A stretch of DNA of 64,000 nt, from assembly GCF_022539505.1 (NCBI RefSeq), contig NC_061512.1, positions 247,458,510 to 247,522,509 of the forward strand. Direction: 5' to 3'. This document shows, in pieces, positions 34,401-45,141 of the stretch. How positions within the stretch are numbered: the first letter of the stretch is position 1; each line of letters begins with the position of its first letter. The stretch comes from Lolium rigidum (lineage: Eukaryota > Streptophyta > Magnoliopsida > Poales > Poaceae). The notes under the pieces were generated by a model that saw only the letters and a list, made by a program, of their open reading frames with translations, did no database searches and was not told the DNA's origin. Position numbers and translations under genes: made by a program.

Positions 34401-36702
34401 GGTAGGGAAACATATCATTCTGATCAATTTGCACGTATTCTTTTTGGCCATCCATGTGTGTAAAAGCTTCATGGCGTATAGCCTGGCAAAAATAAAGTCT
34501 TCATAACTACCACATAATTTAAATATCTCAATGTGACCACCCTATGAGATGATGTACTTAATGACATGATAAATTTTGAACTATCCATTATAAACACCAT
34601 GTACAACATGGAACTGCATTGTAGCATGCAGCCTAAATAGGGATATTGCCAATTTAGAAATAGAAACCTTAAGCAAAAAATTTGATCCAGCTACAAGACA
34701 GTCCATTTCATCCTCCTTCTCAAGACTGACTCCCAGTCTTTCCTTAAAGAGATCAGCATACTTGTATGCTCCACCACCTGTTGCCTTTCCAGAAAATATC
34801 ATATAATCAGTAAGACATGAAATTCTAATTCCACAAATCAAGTAAGGAAGAATAGTGCAAATACCACGACTTCCCTTCTATATAGTAGAAGTAACCATCA
34901 AGACTATTTGATCATTTTTTTTCATTCAAAAGCAATTAGTGGGAGAGGAAGAAATTTACGACTGGACTATCTATGGTGTTATCTGGTAGATGCCTGTTTT
35001 CGGTTTTTTCAAAAGTGGTATGTGCCAGAAACCCAGAACAAATTTTAATCCTATTTACAACCACCGCCGCAGACCATGTACACTAACAAGATAGCATTAG
35101 GAAAAAGAGATTGCAAACCACAATGTCCGAGTGTAACTGACACTAGCTAGCTTTTCGAGGTGTGGTAAACCAATTTTCAATAAATAATGATGATGTTGTA
35201 TCATTAGTTGTTACCTTAATTACAATGTTATCAGGCTGAACTCCTGAGCGCCACAAAGGTGAATCCACTCCTGCAGCATAAAACTACTACTCAATTCTAA
35301 GAACATACAAGTTAAAAAAAACAGTAAAATACATGACAACATAGTGAGGGAAGGAATCAGGACATTATGCCATTTAGTGTTTATCATCAACGTTTGACAG
35401 ATGGTGTATACTTCCAAAATTGACAAATAATTTAGTGATATTTCTTTGTTTTCCACTAATTCTATACATAATAATGTGAGCATGCAGAATATTTGTGCAC
35501 TCGACAGTATGCAAGATTCGATATGTGTACAATCCAAATTCCAAAGTAGTATTCCGTAATTTGTATCAATACGAAGTAATGTTTGCATACCACCCCGGTG
35601 TAGTTGTTTGGAAGAAATGAAGTCCAAGCACTCGTTTAGCTTGCCAGTTTCAAATTTGACAAAGTGGAGCCTCCCTCCAAGAACGGGGTAACTCCTCCTG
35701 GCACCCGTGAATATCTCAAGCCTTCTCTTGGTGGATAGCTTGCGTTTATCCTCGGTGTCCGCGTGCCGTGAGAAGTATACCAACTTTATAAGAGAACCTA
35801 GAGGAAAACATAAAGTTCAGTGACTGCAGAAATAGACTTTATGTAGCTCTCATTCAGACTGATGACTGAAAACAGAACTTCTGAACAAAAAATATCAGAT
35901 GCAGGCGAACTAATACGGTCGATTAGCAAGAGTATGGATAACGGTGTTCGCAATGATCAGTACTGAGCAACACAGGCAAAGCCGCCATCCACCTTTCAAG
36001 CACTATTATTTCCCTTTCTCCCATCTTATTTAGTTACTGAAAACTTGAAAGCTGCCTCACGTCATTCAGGCACTGACTCCACACTCCACTGTAAGCATCT
36101 CACTCCATAGGCTTATAAGAGACAAGATGAGAATTGAGGTACTCCTGGTGGACGATGCCCATCAGCGAAACGAGGCGGGTCTTGTTATTGGTGGCATTGA
36201 TTAGCAAGAGCATGTTCAGTGAGTACTCAGTGCTACTGATCAGCACAGCAATCACGAAAAGGAAAGCCTCCATCCACCGATTAGATTTCAGTCGAAAACT
36301 CGGAAAACCAGCTAGCCCTTTCCATGCATTGATTGACTCCACACTACACTGTGCTACCTGAGCTCTACTATACGCTTAGGAGACAGACGATGCTGACATT
36401 GCTGGTGGAGGATGCCGGGCTGAGCGTCAGGGAAAGGACGTACCGCCGATGTCGAGGGCGAGGTGTGAGATGTCGTCGGACTGGTTTGGCAGCAGGATGG
36501 TGGGGTTGCGGTCCTCGAGGGCGCCGTGGATGGCGGCGCCGCTGAGGTCGAGCTGCGGGCGCGAGCCGGACCGGTGCAGCATGGTGGTGGAGGTGGCCGG
36601 CGCCTTGCCCTTCGCCTCCGGCTCCGCCTCCGCCTCGTGCTTCACGCCCGCTCCTGCTTCGTCGAGCGGGATGGGGGCGTCGCCGCTATTATTGGCCGCC
36701 AT
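28416..36702 (-). CDS. PANK2: pantothenate kinase 2 (PanK-DUF89 bifunctional protein), 22 exons
   Basis: Phosphorylates pantothenate, the first step of CoA synthesis; in plants the fused DUF89 domain is a metal-dependent phosphatase acting on 4'-phosphopantetheine and damaged forms. Exons (high to low): 36702-36444, 35797-35591, 35270-35215, 34784-34668, 34482-34363, 34302-34208, 34136-34043, 33850-33719, 32991-32879, 32754-32562, 32458-32247, 31641-31600, 31512-31464, 30802-30720, 30526-30410, 30328-30265, 29958-29812, 29680-29534, 29228-29145, 29046-28852, 28739-28668, 28505-28416. They join without a frame break to 895 residues plus stop. PanK domain about 80-425: LALDIGG, ATGGGAYKYADLF, LVNVGSGVSIIK, SGTNVGGGTYWGLG. 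DUF89 about 490-885: VDNSGAD (725-731), VANSLPALNDVT (753-764), LEGMGR (845-850). Introns 10 and 17 are GC-AG. An in-frame ATG at 36798 is possible, but 36702 fits better. Confidence 0.95.
31998..32127. mobile_element. Stowaway MITE in PANK2 intron 11
   Basis: 130 bp with inverted ends ctccctccgtctcatgaaac and the matching cctgagacggagggag, flanked by TA on both sides (31996-31997 and 32128-32129). It lies in the intron between exons 11 and 12, away from splice sites. Confidence 0.92.
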
Positions 36703-36818
36703 TTTAGGCGAGCGGATTGGATTGGGGATCAGTGGAGCCGCGCGCCACCAACCGCCCACCTGCCTGCCGGCTGCTTTGGGGAGATCGAAAATCGCCAAGC
36801 AACGGCAGACAAAAACGG

Positions 36819-36843
36819 GATCGATCGATCGATCGATCGATCG
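36819..36843. repeat. (GATC)n microsatellite upstream of PANK2
   Basis: About six perfect gatc units, 117-141 bp upstream of the PANK2 start codon, probably in the leader or core promoter. Confidence 0.9.
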
Positions 36844-37074
36844 CCAAGGTTGGGGGAATTGAGGTTGGGGATGGGTTTGGAATTGGATCGCGTTGCCTGC
36901 CTCGACTACCTCACTGCGTGCGTCGGCGGGCGGGGTGGACTCGTGGTGGTGGTGCTAGCCAGTTCTAGGACTTTTGTGCGGCCGTGCGTGTACAAGTCAA
37001 AAACAGTATATTTTCAGTGTTTCTTTTTCGTTTTACTTTTACAATGGATATACAGTGGAATCTCACAAAGTAAC

Positions 37075-38200
37075 TCGATTTTTTCTCACAAATATGCATA
37101 TTCACACTCACTTCAGAACGCACACACTTACACTCTACTTTATGAGCACCTTCGATACACTGAGGGTGTGTTTGGTAGCCCGGTTGGACTATCTTACCTC
37201 ATACAAGCTGAGTCCAGCTATGCCAACTACATACAAGTGTGCTTTATTGTGTTGTGTTTGGTAGGTTGTATGAGCTGAGCTGAGCTCAGTTGAGATCCTG
37301 TTTGGTGTGTTGTATGACTTGAGCCATGCCATACCAAAATAAAAAGCAATCAGGTCCCTGAATACAAAACAAAAAAGCAATCAGGTCCCTGATGGAAAAC
37401 AAAAAAAGCAATCGGGTCCCTGGCAGCGTTGGGCCTCGGGCACCGGCGAGATGAACCGCCGCCGGTGGAGAGCTCCGGCGAGATGAGCCGAGGCCATCAT
37501 GCTCTACGCGCGGTGCAGAGCTCCTGCTGCTCTGGACTAGGACGAGCACCTCCTGCTGCTCGATGCAGGACGAAGGCCGACCTCCTCCTTGCTGCTCGCT
37601 GCGCAGATTTGGCCGCGAAAGGCGAAGCTCCAAGCCGGACGAGGCCGGGAGAGGCGGCGCGGCCCGCCGCTCGCTCGACCGCCGTGCGAGCTTCGGTGAG
37701 GTCGAACGGGGCGGTGGATTGGCGCTGACTGGAGCGAGAGAGATGGTGAGATGGGGGTCGCGGGTGGAAATGAGGCGGCCGGGCCGGTGACCCCTAGCGG
37801 GCCGACGCGCGTGCGGGAGCGTTTTCGGATGGACTCGGCTCGGTTCGGTTGTGAAGCTCGATCTCAGCTTCCCAACTGGGCATAGCTGAGGACCTCTTTT
37901 CGTATGTGGTGGGCATAGCCCAGGACACCCGACCCGACCTAACAAACAAGAAATAGTGGGTTGAGGTGGGATTATCTGAGGAGAGCCGACCTACCAAACA
38001 CACCCTGAGTCTCACGGACTAATCCGATAAGTTTTGAGATTGCCGAATTCACCATAGCCATCTCTCTCTCGATGGAAACATCGGCTCCCATTCAAAGCAT
38101 ACTCCGCCTTTATGAAAAGGCAAAGCGTTAAACCTAGAATTTGATCCTTGGTGTGCTGGGGATGCCACTACCCTCATAATCATCCAATCATAGGCTCATT
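37075..38200 (-). mobile_element. short retroposon (SINE-like), split by an insertion
   Basis: Left part about 37075-37163 and right part 38006-38200. Joined, they follow a high-copy Triticeae repeat I remember: tcacactcac...cgcacaca...tatgagcacc...cactgag then tctcacgg...ttgagattg...ttgatccttggtgtgctggggatg. The last block reads on the minus strand like a tRNA B box region (caccaaggatcaaa). SINE is my best class guess. The element is interrupted at 37164-38005. Confidence 0.4.
37164..38005. mobile_element. 842-bp element with 15-bp inverted ends and TGA duplication
   Basis: Left end gggtgtgtttggtag and right end ctaccaaacacaccc are perfect inverted repeats; tga occurs on both sides (37161-37163 and 38006-38008). 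The 3-bp duplication and the gggtgtgtttgg end fit a PIF/Harbinger-type MITE, although TGA is not the usual TWA. No transposase ORF; the interior is GC-rich. Confidence 0.8.
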
Positions 38201-38209
38201 CTCTTGAAA

Positions 38210-39240
38210 TGTTTCTTTACAAAACGCCAAGTACAACCTAGACGTGTATATCGTGCATGGTCTATTGAACACCGACTAGCGGGGATGCGAAAATTGAAGA
38301 AGAGCACATGATTTATTTTTGTAATTCTCGCCAAAATTTTACGGATCGGGGGAAAATGTGAGCATAAGAGGTTCCACTTTGTTGCAGGAGGATAAGAAAA
38401 ATACACGATCGAACCGATACTGGCACGGGAAGAGATAGGAGGTGCCCAAAAAACAACAATCTAGGGTTTCATCCCTCTCGCTGGTGACCTTGAGGCCTTG
38501 GAGGTGTGGTGGGCCATGGTCTCTCGCTGACGGGAGGTTTTCGTTCTTTTTTATGTATTTGCAGTGTCTTCTTCATTATAGTGAGGCGGCAGCTACATCC
38601 TAAAGTTGGAATAAGGCCTCCTAGCGCCTATCCCATTCTGGCAGTGCGCCTAGCGCTGATGCAGGACGTGTGGAGTTGTCTTGAATGTCGGTATTATGCT
38701 AATCATCATTTTTGGCCAAAAGCTTCATGCTGGCATTCAAAGTGTTACAATCAAAATCTTATGTCAAGGTTATTTGGTACACAAAGCTTGATATGTAAAT
38801 AGATAAGTAGATGCGATGACGGGATTTGAAAGCCATTGTTTGATTATATTTTGAAAATTTTGTATCAAGTTTCTTACTATTCCGAGGAACTTTGTGTGAC
38901 CACTCATTTTGAGGGTGAACACGTTCTGCCCTCAACCACCAAGTTTTTGTTGTGTAGAAATATCTATTTTCTTTTTCGATTTTTCTCTTTCTAGAACATA
39001 TTTCTACGTCTTCAATGAAAATGCACATTTTTCAATTTATTAGGTAAACCATGGCAATAATTTTGTTTTTTTATGTTCAAAAAGTTATCCAGGGGTTTCA
39101 TGTCAGACTTTGATCAGATTATACGTGTTTTTATGTTGTACAAATTCAACATATAATGTTTCTACTTCTTTCATTGTTCTAGTTTAGAAAACAAAATAAT
39201 AACAATCAAGGAAGAAATAGTTCACGATTTTGTTTTTGGA
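38210..39240. other. intergenic, no gene recognised
   Basis: Mixed composition, short ORFs only. No inverted ends, tandem repeats or coding exon found. Confidence 0.4.
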
Positions 39241-39261
39241 AAGCAAAGAAAGAAGAATGGG

Positions 39262-39408
39262 TAGCACCTGCGACTGGTTTAATTTACTTGTGGTTTCTAA
39301 GACATTTTCTACCACCGCGATGTAATCTGACCCGTGTACTGTTTCGTTTCAATATATAAAATTACACCGTACGGGATTCCTGTACGGTAAAGATGTCAAA
39401 AAAAAAAA
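39262..39408 (+). mobile_element. short poly(A) retroposon insertion
   Basis: About 147 bp ending gatgtc plus an A tract, flanked by agaatggg (39254-39261 and 39409-39416). A variable form is present in the 52-kb copy: it also starts gggtagcac but is only about 20 bp long there, so that copy appears internally deleted. Confidence 0.55.
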
Positions 39409-39539
39409 AGAATGGGCGAGTAGATTCCCCCACGCCACCTTGCTGCCCAGGCCTTCCCGAACCACCACCTCCATTGGTCCGCCACCTCACGCCCTCCCTC
39501 TAAACCGCCCCTTTTCCATCTCTGGAGAGGCCACGCACC

Positions 39540-40088
39540 GGAACGAGATCCTCTGGCGTTAGGAAAAGAACTGCAGAGGGAAGTACTTCTATGTGGTCCA
39601 TTCATAGCCTATCGGACGACACTTGGTGAAAACCCATGCAGGAGTCGGGAACTTCCACGAGTATAGGCCCAAGGCCAAGTTTGCTTGCCGTCTAGATGGG
39701 AAACGCCAGGGAAGCCGCCGGCGTGTGCAAGAGAAGCGACGGTGCAGATGTTGAGCACGGCGACTAGGCCGACATGCGCTCTTGCTCTTCGTCTTGGAGG
39801 ATGCGGTTGGATGTGCGCTAGGCAGTGGTGACCAGGCCGGCAGGGGCGTTGGTTGAGAGCTCGACGGCGTGATTCAGCCGGCCACCAGCATGTAGTTGGG
39901 TGTGCCGGCGAGGCAAGCGAAGGCGAATTCAAGACGGGAGATTTTTTTTCTGCTTGAGCGCCCTGTTTCCGTCTCTGCTTCGCTGCTTTTCCATGGTTTC
40001 ACCAGCAGCCGTCGGATCGGCAAGGAACGGACCGGACAGAACTACGTCCCTCTGCAATTCTTTGCCCAACGTCAGAGGATCTCGTTCC
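39540..40088. mobile_element. MULE-like non-autonomous element, 549 bp
   Basis: Left end ggaacgagatcctctggcgt and right end acgtcagaggatctcgttcc are inverted; the arms extend about 48 bp (gcagaggga...). Flanks cacgcacc / cgcgcacc suggest an 8-9 bp target duplication with one mismatch. The paralogous segment at 52.5 kb (gccacgcagcaccaccc) lacks the element and serves as the empty site. Confidence 0.8.
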
Positions 40089-40270
40089 CGCGCACCACCA
40101 CCCTAAATTCTAGGTCTCCGAACCATCTTTGGCCCCACACTCAACCCATCTTCCCTAAGTTTCTTCCTCACCTACGTTGGCTATGCTGACACCAGCCATG
40201 TTGTCCCCGTCTCCGGTGAGGTATCGGCCTTGCCTCGCCAGGAAGGCATGGCTAGCCGGAGTCCTTTGGC

Positions 40271-40370
40271 NNNNNNNNNNNNNNNNNNNNNNNNNNNNNN
40301 NNNNNNNNNNNNNNNNNNNNNNNNNNNNNNNNNNNNNNNNNNNNNNNNNNNNNNNNNNNNNNNNNNNNNN
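40271..40370. other. assembly gap (100 N)
   Basis: Exactly 100 N, between the 39-kb duplicated segment and the first copy of the LTR-like repeat. Confidence 0.98.
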
Positions 40371-40798
40371 AAGGTTTTCCGTATCGTGGCTCTCGGTGAC
40401 CGGGGGTTTCGCGACGGAGGCTTTAAGTAGGCGGAGGGTCAACGCGGGGGCCACACGAGGGGCCCAGGGGGTAGGTCGGCGCGGCCGGGGCTTGGGCCGC
40501 GCCGGCCACCCCTCCGGCCGCCTCGTGGCCCCACTTCGTTATCTCTTCGGTCTTCCGGAAGCTTCGTGCAAAAATAGGACCCACGGGCGAAAGTTTCGTC
40601 CAATTCCGAGAATATTTCTTTACTAGGATTTCGAAACCAAAAACAGCAGAAAACGACAGAATCGGCTCTTCGGCATCTTGTTAATAGGTTAGTTCCAGAA
40701 AATGCATAAATATGACATATAATGTGCATAAAACATGTAGGTATCATCAATAAAGTAGCATGGAACATAAGAAATTATCGATACGTTGGAGACGTATC
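40371..40798 (-). repeat. LTR-like repeat, copy A (truncated by gap)
   Basis: Shares aaggttttccgtatcgtggc, gtttcgtccaattccgagaa, gttaataggttagttccaga and the end gatacgttggagacgtatc with copies B and C. On the minus strand intact copies begin TGATACGTCTCC, a very common wheat repeat. Followed by about 640 bp (40800-41440) not present after copy B. Confidence 0.8.
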
Positions 40799-41765
40799 GG
40801 ATGCGCACGATAGCAAGTTTTCCCTCGAAAAGAAACCAAGGTTTAATCGAACCAGGAGGAGCCAAGAAGCACGTTGAAGGTTGATGGTGGCGAAATGTGA
40901 TGCGGCGCAACAACTGGGATTCCGGCGCCAACGTGGAATCACGCACAACGAAACCAAAGTACTTTGCCCCAACGAAACAGATGAGGTTGTCAATCTCACC
41001 GGCTTGCTGTAACAAAGGATTAAACGTATCGAGTGGAAGATGTTTGCAAAGAAAACAAGTAAAACACAATTGCGATAGATTGTATGCTATGTAAAGAATA
41101 GGACCGGGGTCCACAGTTCACTAGAGGTGTCTCTCCCATAAGATAAAAGCATGTTGGGTGAACAAATTACAGTCGGGCAATTGACAAATAGAGAAAGGCA
41201 TAACAATGCATATACATGATATGATAAATATAGTGAGATTTAATTGGGCATTACGACAAAGTACATAGACCGCCATCCAACCGCATCTATGCCTAAAAAG
41301 TCCACCTTCGAGGTTATCATCCGAACCCCATTCAGTATTAAGTTGCTAAGCAACAGACAATTGCATTAAGTATGGTGCGTAATGTAATCGACAACTACAT
41401 CCTTAGACATAGAATCAATGTTTTATCCCTAGTGGCAACAAGCACATCACAACCTTAGAACTTTTTGTCACCGTCCCAGGTGTCAATGAAGGCATGAACC
41501 CACTATCGAGCATAAATACTCCCTCTTGGAGTTAAGAGTACAAACTTGGCCAGAGCCTCTACTAATAACGGAGAGCATGCAAGATCATAAACAACACATA
41601 AACAATAGATTGATAATCACCATAACATAGTATTCTCTATCCATCGGATCCCGACAAACACAACATATAGTATTACAGATAGATGATCTTGATCATGTTA
41701 GGCAGCTCACAAGATCCAACAATGAAGCACAACAAGGAGAAGACGACCATCTAGCTACTGCTATG

Positions 41766-42347
41766 GACCCATGGTCCAGGGTGAACTACTCACTCATCAC
41801 TCCGGAGGCGATCATGGCGATGAAGAGTCCTCCGGGAGATGAATCCCCTCTCCGGCAGGGTGCCGGAGGCGATCTCCCGAATCCCCCGAGATGGGATTCG
41901 CGCGCGGCGGCGTCTCCGGAAGGTTTTCCGTATCGTGGCTCTCGGTACCGGGGTTTTCGCGACGGAGGCTTTAAGTAGGCGGAAGGGCAACGCGGGGGGC
42001 CACACGAGGGCCACACACCCTAGGTCGGCGCGGCCAGGGCCTGGGCCGCGCCGCCCTATGGTGTCGGCACCTCGTGGCCCCACTTCCTTCCCTCTTCGGT
42101 CTTCTGGAAGCTCCGTGCAAAAATAGGACCCTGGGCGAAGATTTCGTCCAATTCCGAGAATATTTCCTTACTAGGATTTCTGAAACCAAAAACAGCAGTA
42201 AAACAACAATCGGCTCTTCGGCATCTTGTTAATAGGTTAGTTCCAGAAAATGCATAAATATGACATATAATGTGCATAAAACATGTAGGTATCATCAATA
42301 AAGTGGCATGGAACATAAGAAATTATCGATACGTTGGAGACGTATCA
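41766..42347 (-). repeat. LTR-like repeat, copy B
   Basis: Second copy of the unit ending gacgtatca at 42347. The preceding internal sequence 41441-41765 (cacatcacaacc...gcacaacaag) is repeated after this copy at 42348-43496, giving a repeat-internal-repeat-internal-repeat chain. The left limit of the repeat is approximate. Confidence 0.8.
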
Positions 42348-42504
42348 CACATCACAACCTTAGAACTTTCTGTCACTGTCCCAGGTGTCAATGAAGGCAT
42401 GAACCCACTATCGAGCATAAATACTCCCTCTTGGAGTTAAGAGCAAAAACTTGGCCAGAGCCTCTACTAATAACGGAGAGCATGCAAGATCATAAACAAC
42501 ACAT

Positions 42505-43320
42505 GGAGGCTTTGGATTCTGCCACAGCCTCTCGCTCTGCTCCACCACCGCTTCAGTTGAGAGTTGAGAAGGTTCTCCCGGCTAGCTCCTCTTCACCTCC
42601 CGGCGGCGGCGGCGCTAGCCGGCATGGAGAAGGGAGTTTAGCGCGGGTCTCCTCTGTAAATAGCAGTAGGTTTAGTTCAGATCTGAGTTTTGCCCTGGTG
42701 GCTTATGGCTCTATGCCGGCTGTGAGGGTGCTTTGGATGCTGGCGAGCGGCGTCCGAGGCGTGGTGCTGTTGGTGACGCTCGTGGCGCTTTCGAGGTGGA
42801 AGCCCGCGGTTGAGCTCGGCACCATCTCCTCCAATAAGCTCGATGCGCGGAGGTGCTGTGCGGTGGAGCTTCTTCCGGCCGGCCGTGGCGGCGAGGGGAG
42901 GAGGCGAAGCGGCGAGGCCTCTGCTTCTTCAAGGTGGACGGACTGTAACTTGCTGCAACGACGAGCGAATCACGCGGCGGCCATGTTTGCCTCCGCGATT
43001 TGTGGCCGAAAGGGCGGCCCTTCGAGACGCCTTGTTGGCGCTCTTTCTCAACCTCCAGTTCGGAGGCCCATCCCTGAGCTTCTCGTCGGATCCACCGCCT
43101 TCTCGCCGTCAAGTGGTTCGTCCCCGACGGTGTTAAGGTGGCCGACGATGGAGGCTCCCCGCCGGTGGAGAGGACCTAGGAGTCGATCGCGTTTTCTTCT
43201 GTATTCTAGAGGTCCTTTGTGTAAAAGTTCTAGCCTTTGTTGTATTTTCTTTATCTTTCATGGGCTTGACTGTAAAATGTACCCACCGCTTTTTATCTGA
43301 TGCAGCTTCGGGAAAAAAAA
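42505..43320 (+). mobile_element. retroposed insertion with poly(A) and perfect 10-bp duplication
   Basis: 816 bp ending gcttcggg plus eight A, flanked by identical aacaacacat (42495-42504 and 43321-43330). It splits the internal part between LTR-like copies B and C. The 3' end (gtcctttgtgtaaaag, ttgtattttctttatc, gcttgactgtaaaatg) looks like a LINE or processed-transcript 3' end. The GC-rich ORF spanning it starts outside the insertion and is not a gene. Confidence 0.85.
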
Positions 43321-43496
43321 AACAACACATAAATAATAGATTGATAATCACCATAACATAGTATTCTCTATCCATCGGATCCCGACAAACACAACATATA
43401 GTATTACAGATAGATGATCTTGATCATGTTAGGCAGCTCACAAGATCCAACAATGAAGCACAATTAGGAGAAGACGACCATCTAGCTACTGCTATG

Positions 43497-44077
43497 GACC
43501 CATAGTCCGAGGGGTGAACTACTCACTCATCACTCCGGAGGCGACCATGGCGGTGTAGAGTCCTCCGGGAGATGATTCCCCTCTCCGGCAGGTGCCGGAG
43601 GCGATCTCCTGAATCCCCCGAGATGGGATTCGCGGCGGCGGCGTCTCTGGAAGGTTTTCCGTATCGTGGCTCTCGGTACTGGGGGTTTCGCGACGGAGGC
43701 TATTTGTAGGCGAAAGGGCAGCCTCGGAGGGGGTCTGGTGGGGCCAGACACTAGGGCGGCGCGGCCAGGGCCTGGGCCGCGCCGCCACCATGTGTGGGCC
43801 CCACGTAGCCCCTCTCTGACGGCTCTCGGGTGTTCTGGATGCTTCCGGGCAAAATAGGAACCCGGGCGTTGATTTCGTCCAATTCCGAGAATATTTCCTT
43901 ACTAGGATTTCTGAAACCAAAAACAGCAGAAAACAGCAACTGGCTCTTCGGCATCTTGTTAATAGGTTAGTTCCAGAAAATGCGTAAATACGACATATAA
44001 TGTGCATAAAACATGTAGATATCATCAATAATGTAGCATGGAACATAAGAAATTATCGATACGTTGGAGACGTATCA
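43497..44077 (-). repeat. LTR-like repeat, copy C
   Basis: Third copy, ending gacgtatca at 44077. It is nearly colinear with copy B from ggagaagacgacc to the end. Immediately after it begins the different LTR-like sequence up to 44888. Confidence 0.8.
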
Positions 44078-44888
44078 GTTTTCACCACATAACCGGAACA
44101 TCCTACACGTAGTTGAGCCTGGCAGATACGAAAGATAACAGCAAACTAACCCAAAACGAGGCCTAAAAACCAACACGGAGTCGATTCCCGGAACATCCCT
44201 TCTTGGATCAGCAAACAGTACCTTACGCACTACTGGATCGTTCAACCCGTTTGCAAGGCCTAACCATGCAGATATCAAACTAATCCTTGAAGAACAAGGA
44301 ACAACTATAACAGATCGAATCTACTAAACAAAGATGAAGCAGGGTGCTGCCCTTACACCTAAAATAGGTGTAAGGACAGCTAGACATCTAAGGGCCGCAC
44401 AGCTACGAAAATACATCAGAAAAACATCGATGCAAGCCCTAAAACATCTATGATAAACAGTGTTACTCGCCGTAAAAAAGGCTTCAGTACGAGCAACACC
44501 AGACAACGAATAAACAGATACTGCCTAGATCGCAAGATGCGATCTAGGCAGCATGACGCTTACCCGGAAGAAACCCTCGAAACAAGGGGTGGCGATGCGC
44601 CTGGTTTGTGTTTGTTGTGAACGTGATCGTCCTCCTTTCTCAATAACCCTAGGTACATATTTATAGTCCGTAGACTTTCTATCTTTGGAAGTACACTTAA
44701 CCGTGTACGAGCTAAACTCTATCTCTTAATTCTAAACTAAGATGCAATCTACCATAATGTACAGATACACGGGCAATCTAGCCCAAATCCTGATACGAGG
44801 CCGATTCAGAAACACATTACGTGTATATCCTTCAAGCCCATCTTCATCACGGCCCACCTCCTGAGTTGGCCAAAATCTGGTGATAACA
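44078..44888 (-). mobile_element. LTR fragment or solo LTR (starts TGTTATCACC on minus strand)
   Basis: Ends tctggtgataaca at 44888, i.e. TGTTATCACCAGA on the minus strand, followed by the tggccaactcaggaggtggg type sequence I know from Triticeae LTR retrotransposons. It contains two perfect hairpins (44351-44375 and 44521-44551). The inner boundary with copy C and any target duplication are not resolved; no gag-pol sequence is present. Confidence 0.5.
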
Positions 44889-44939
44889 ACTATGTAAATT
44901 GAATCTTATGGGGTTTTGTTAATTTAAAGCATGTGCTTT

Positions 44940-45141
44940 TCATCTCAATGTTTTCTATGTTTAAGTAATTTTTCATTTATTTTCTATTTTAAAACTTTTG
45001 GAAGCCAATTTTTTTGTTTAAAAAATCTTTTATTTGGGTTTCTTCATTTTCTTTAGGGTTCATGAGCTCTTTTTTAGCAACACGATCTCCTTATGTTGAT
45101 TTTTTTCTGGTTCACTCAAAAAAAACTTTGCTTTGTTAAAT
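44940..45141 (+). repeat. left fragment of the T-rich 210-bp tandem array
   Basis: Contains the same boxes as the array right of the MULE: gggtttcttcattttcttt, catgagctctttttta, ctggttcactc, and then the target sequence ttgttaaat at 45133-45141. The array continues at 50124. Confidence 0.75.

Larger units (their letters stand above)
39241..40270 (+). repeat. segment paralogous to 52350-52690 (with later insertions)
   Basis: After removing 39262-39408 and 39540-40088, the blocks aagaaagaagaatgggta, ctggagaggccacgca, caccaccctaaa and agccatgttgtc(c/t)cc-tctccggtgaggt align colinearly with 52350-52690. Both copies have a short frame MLxPAMLSPSPVR. The right side runs into the N gap. The nature of the unit is unknown to me. 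Confidence 0.7.

Noticed and set aside
42431..43300. A 289-codon ORF at the retroposed insertion
   Set aside because: It starts in the LTR-like internal sequence and runs across the insertion boundary at 42505, so it cannot be an old gene; composition explains its length.
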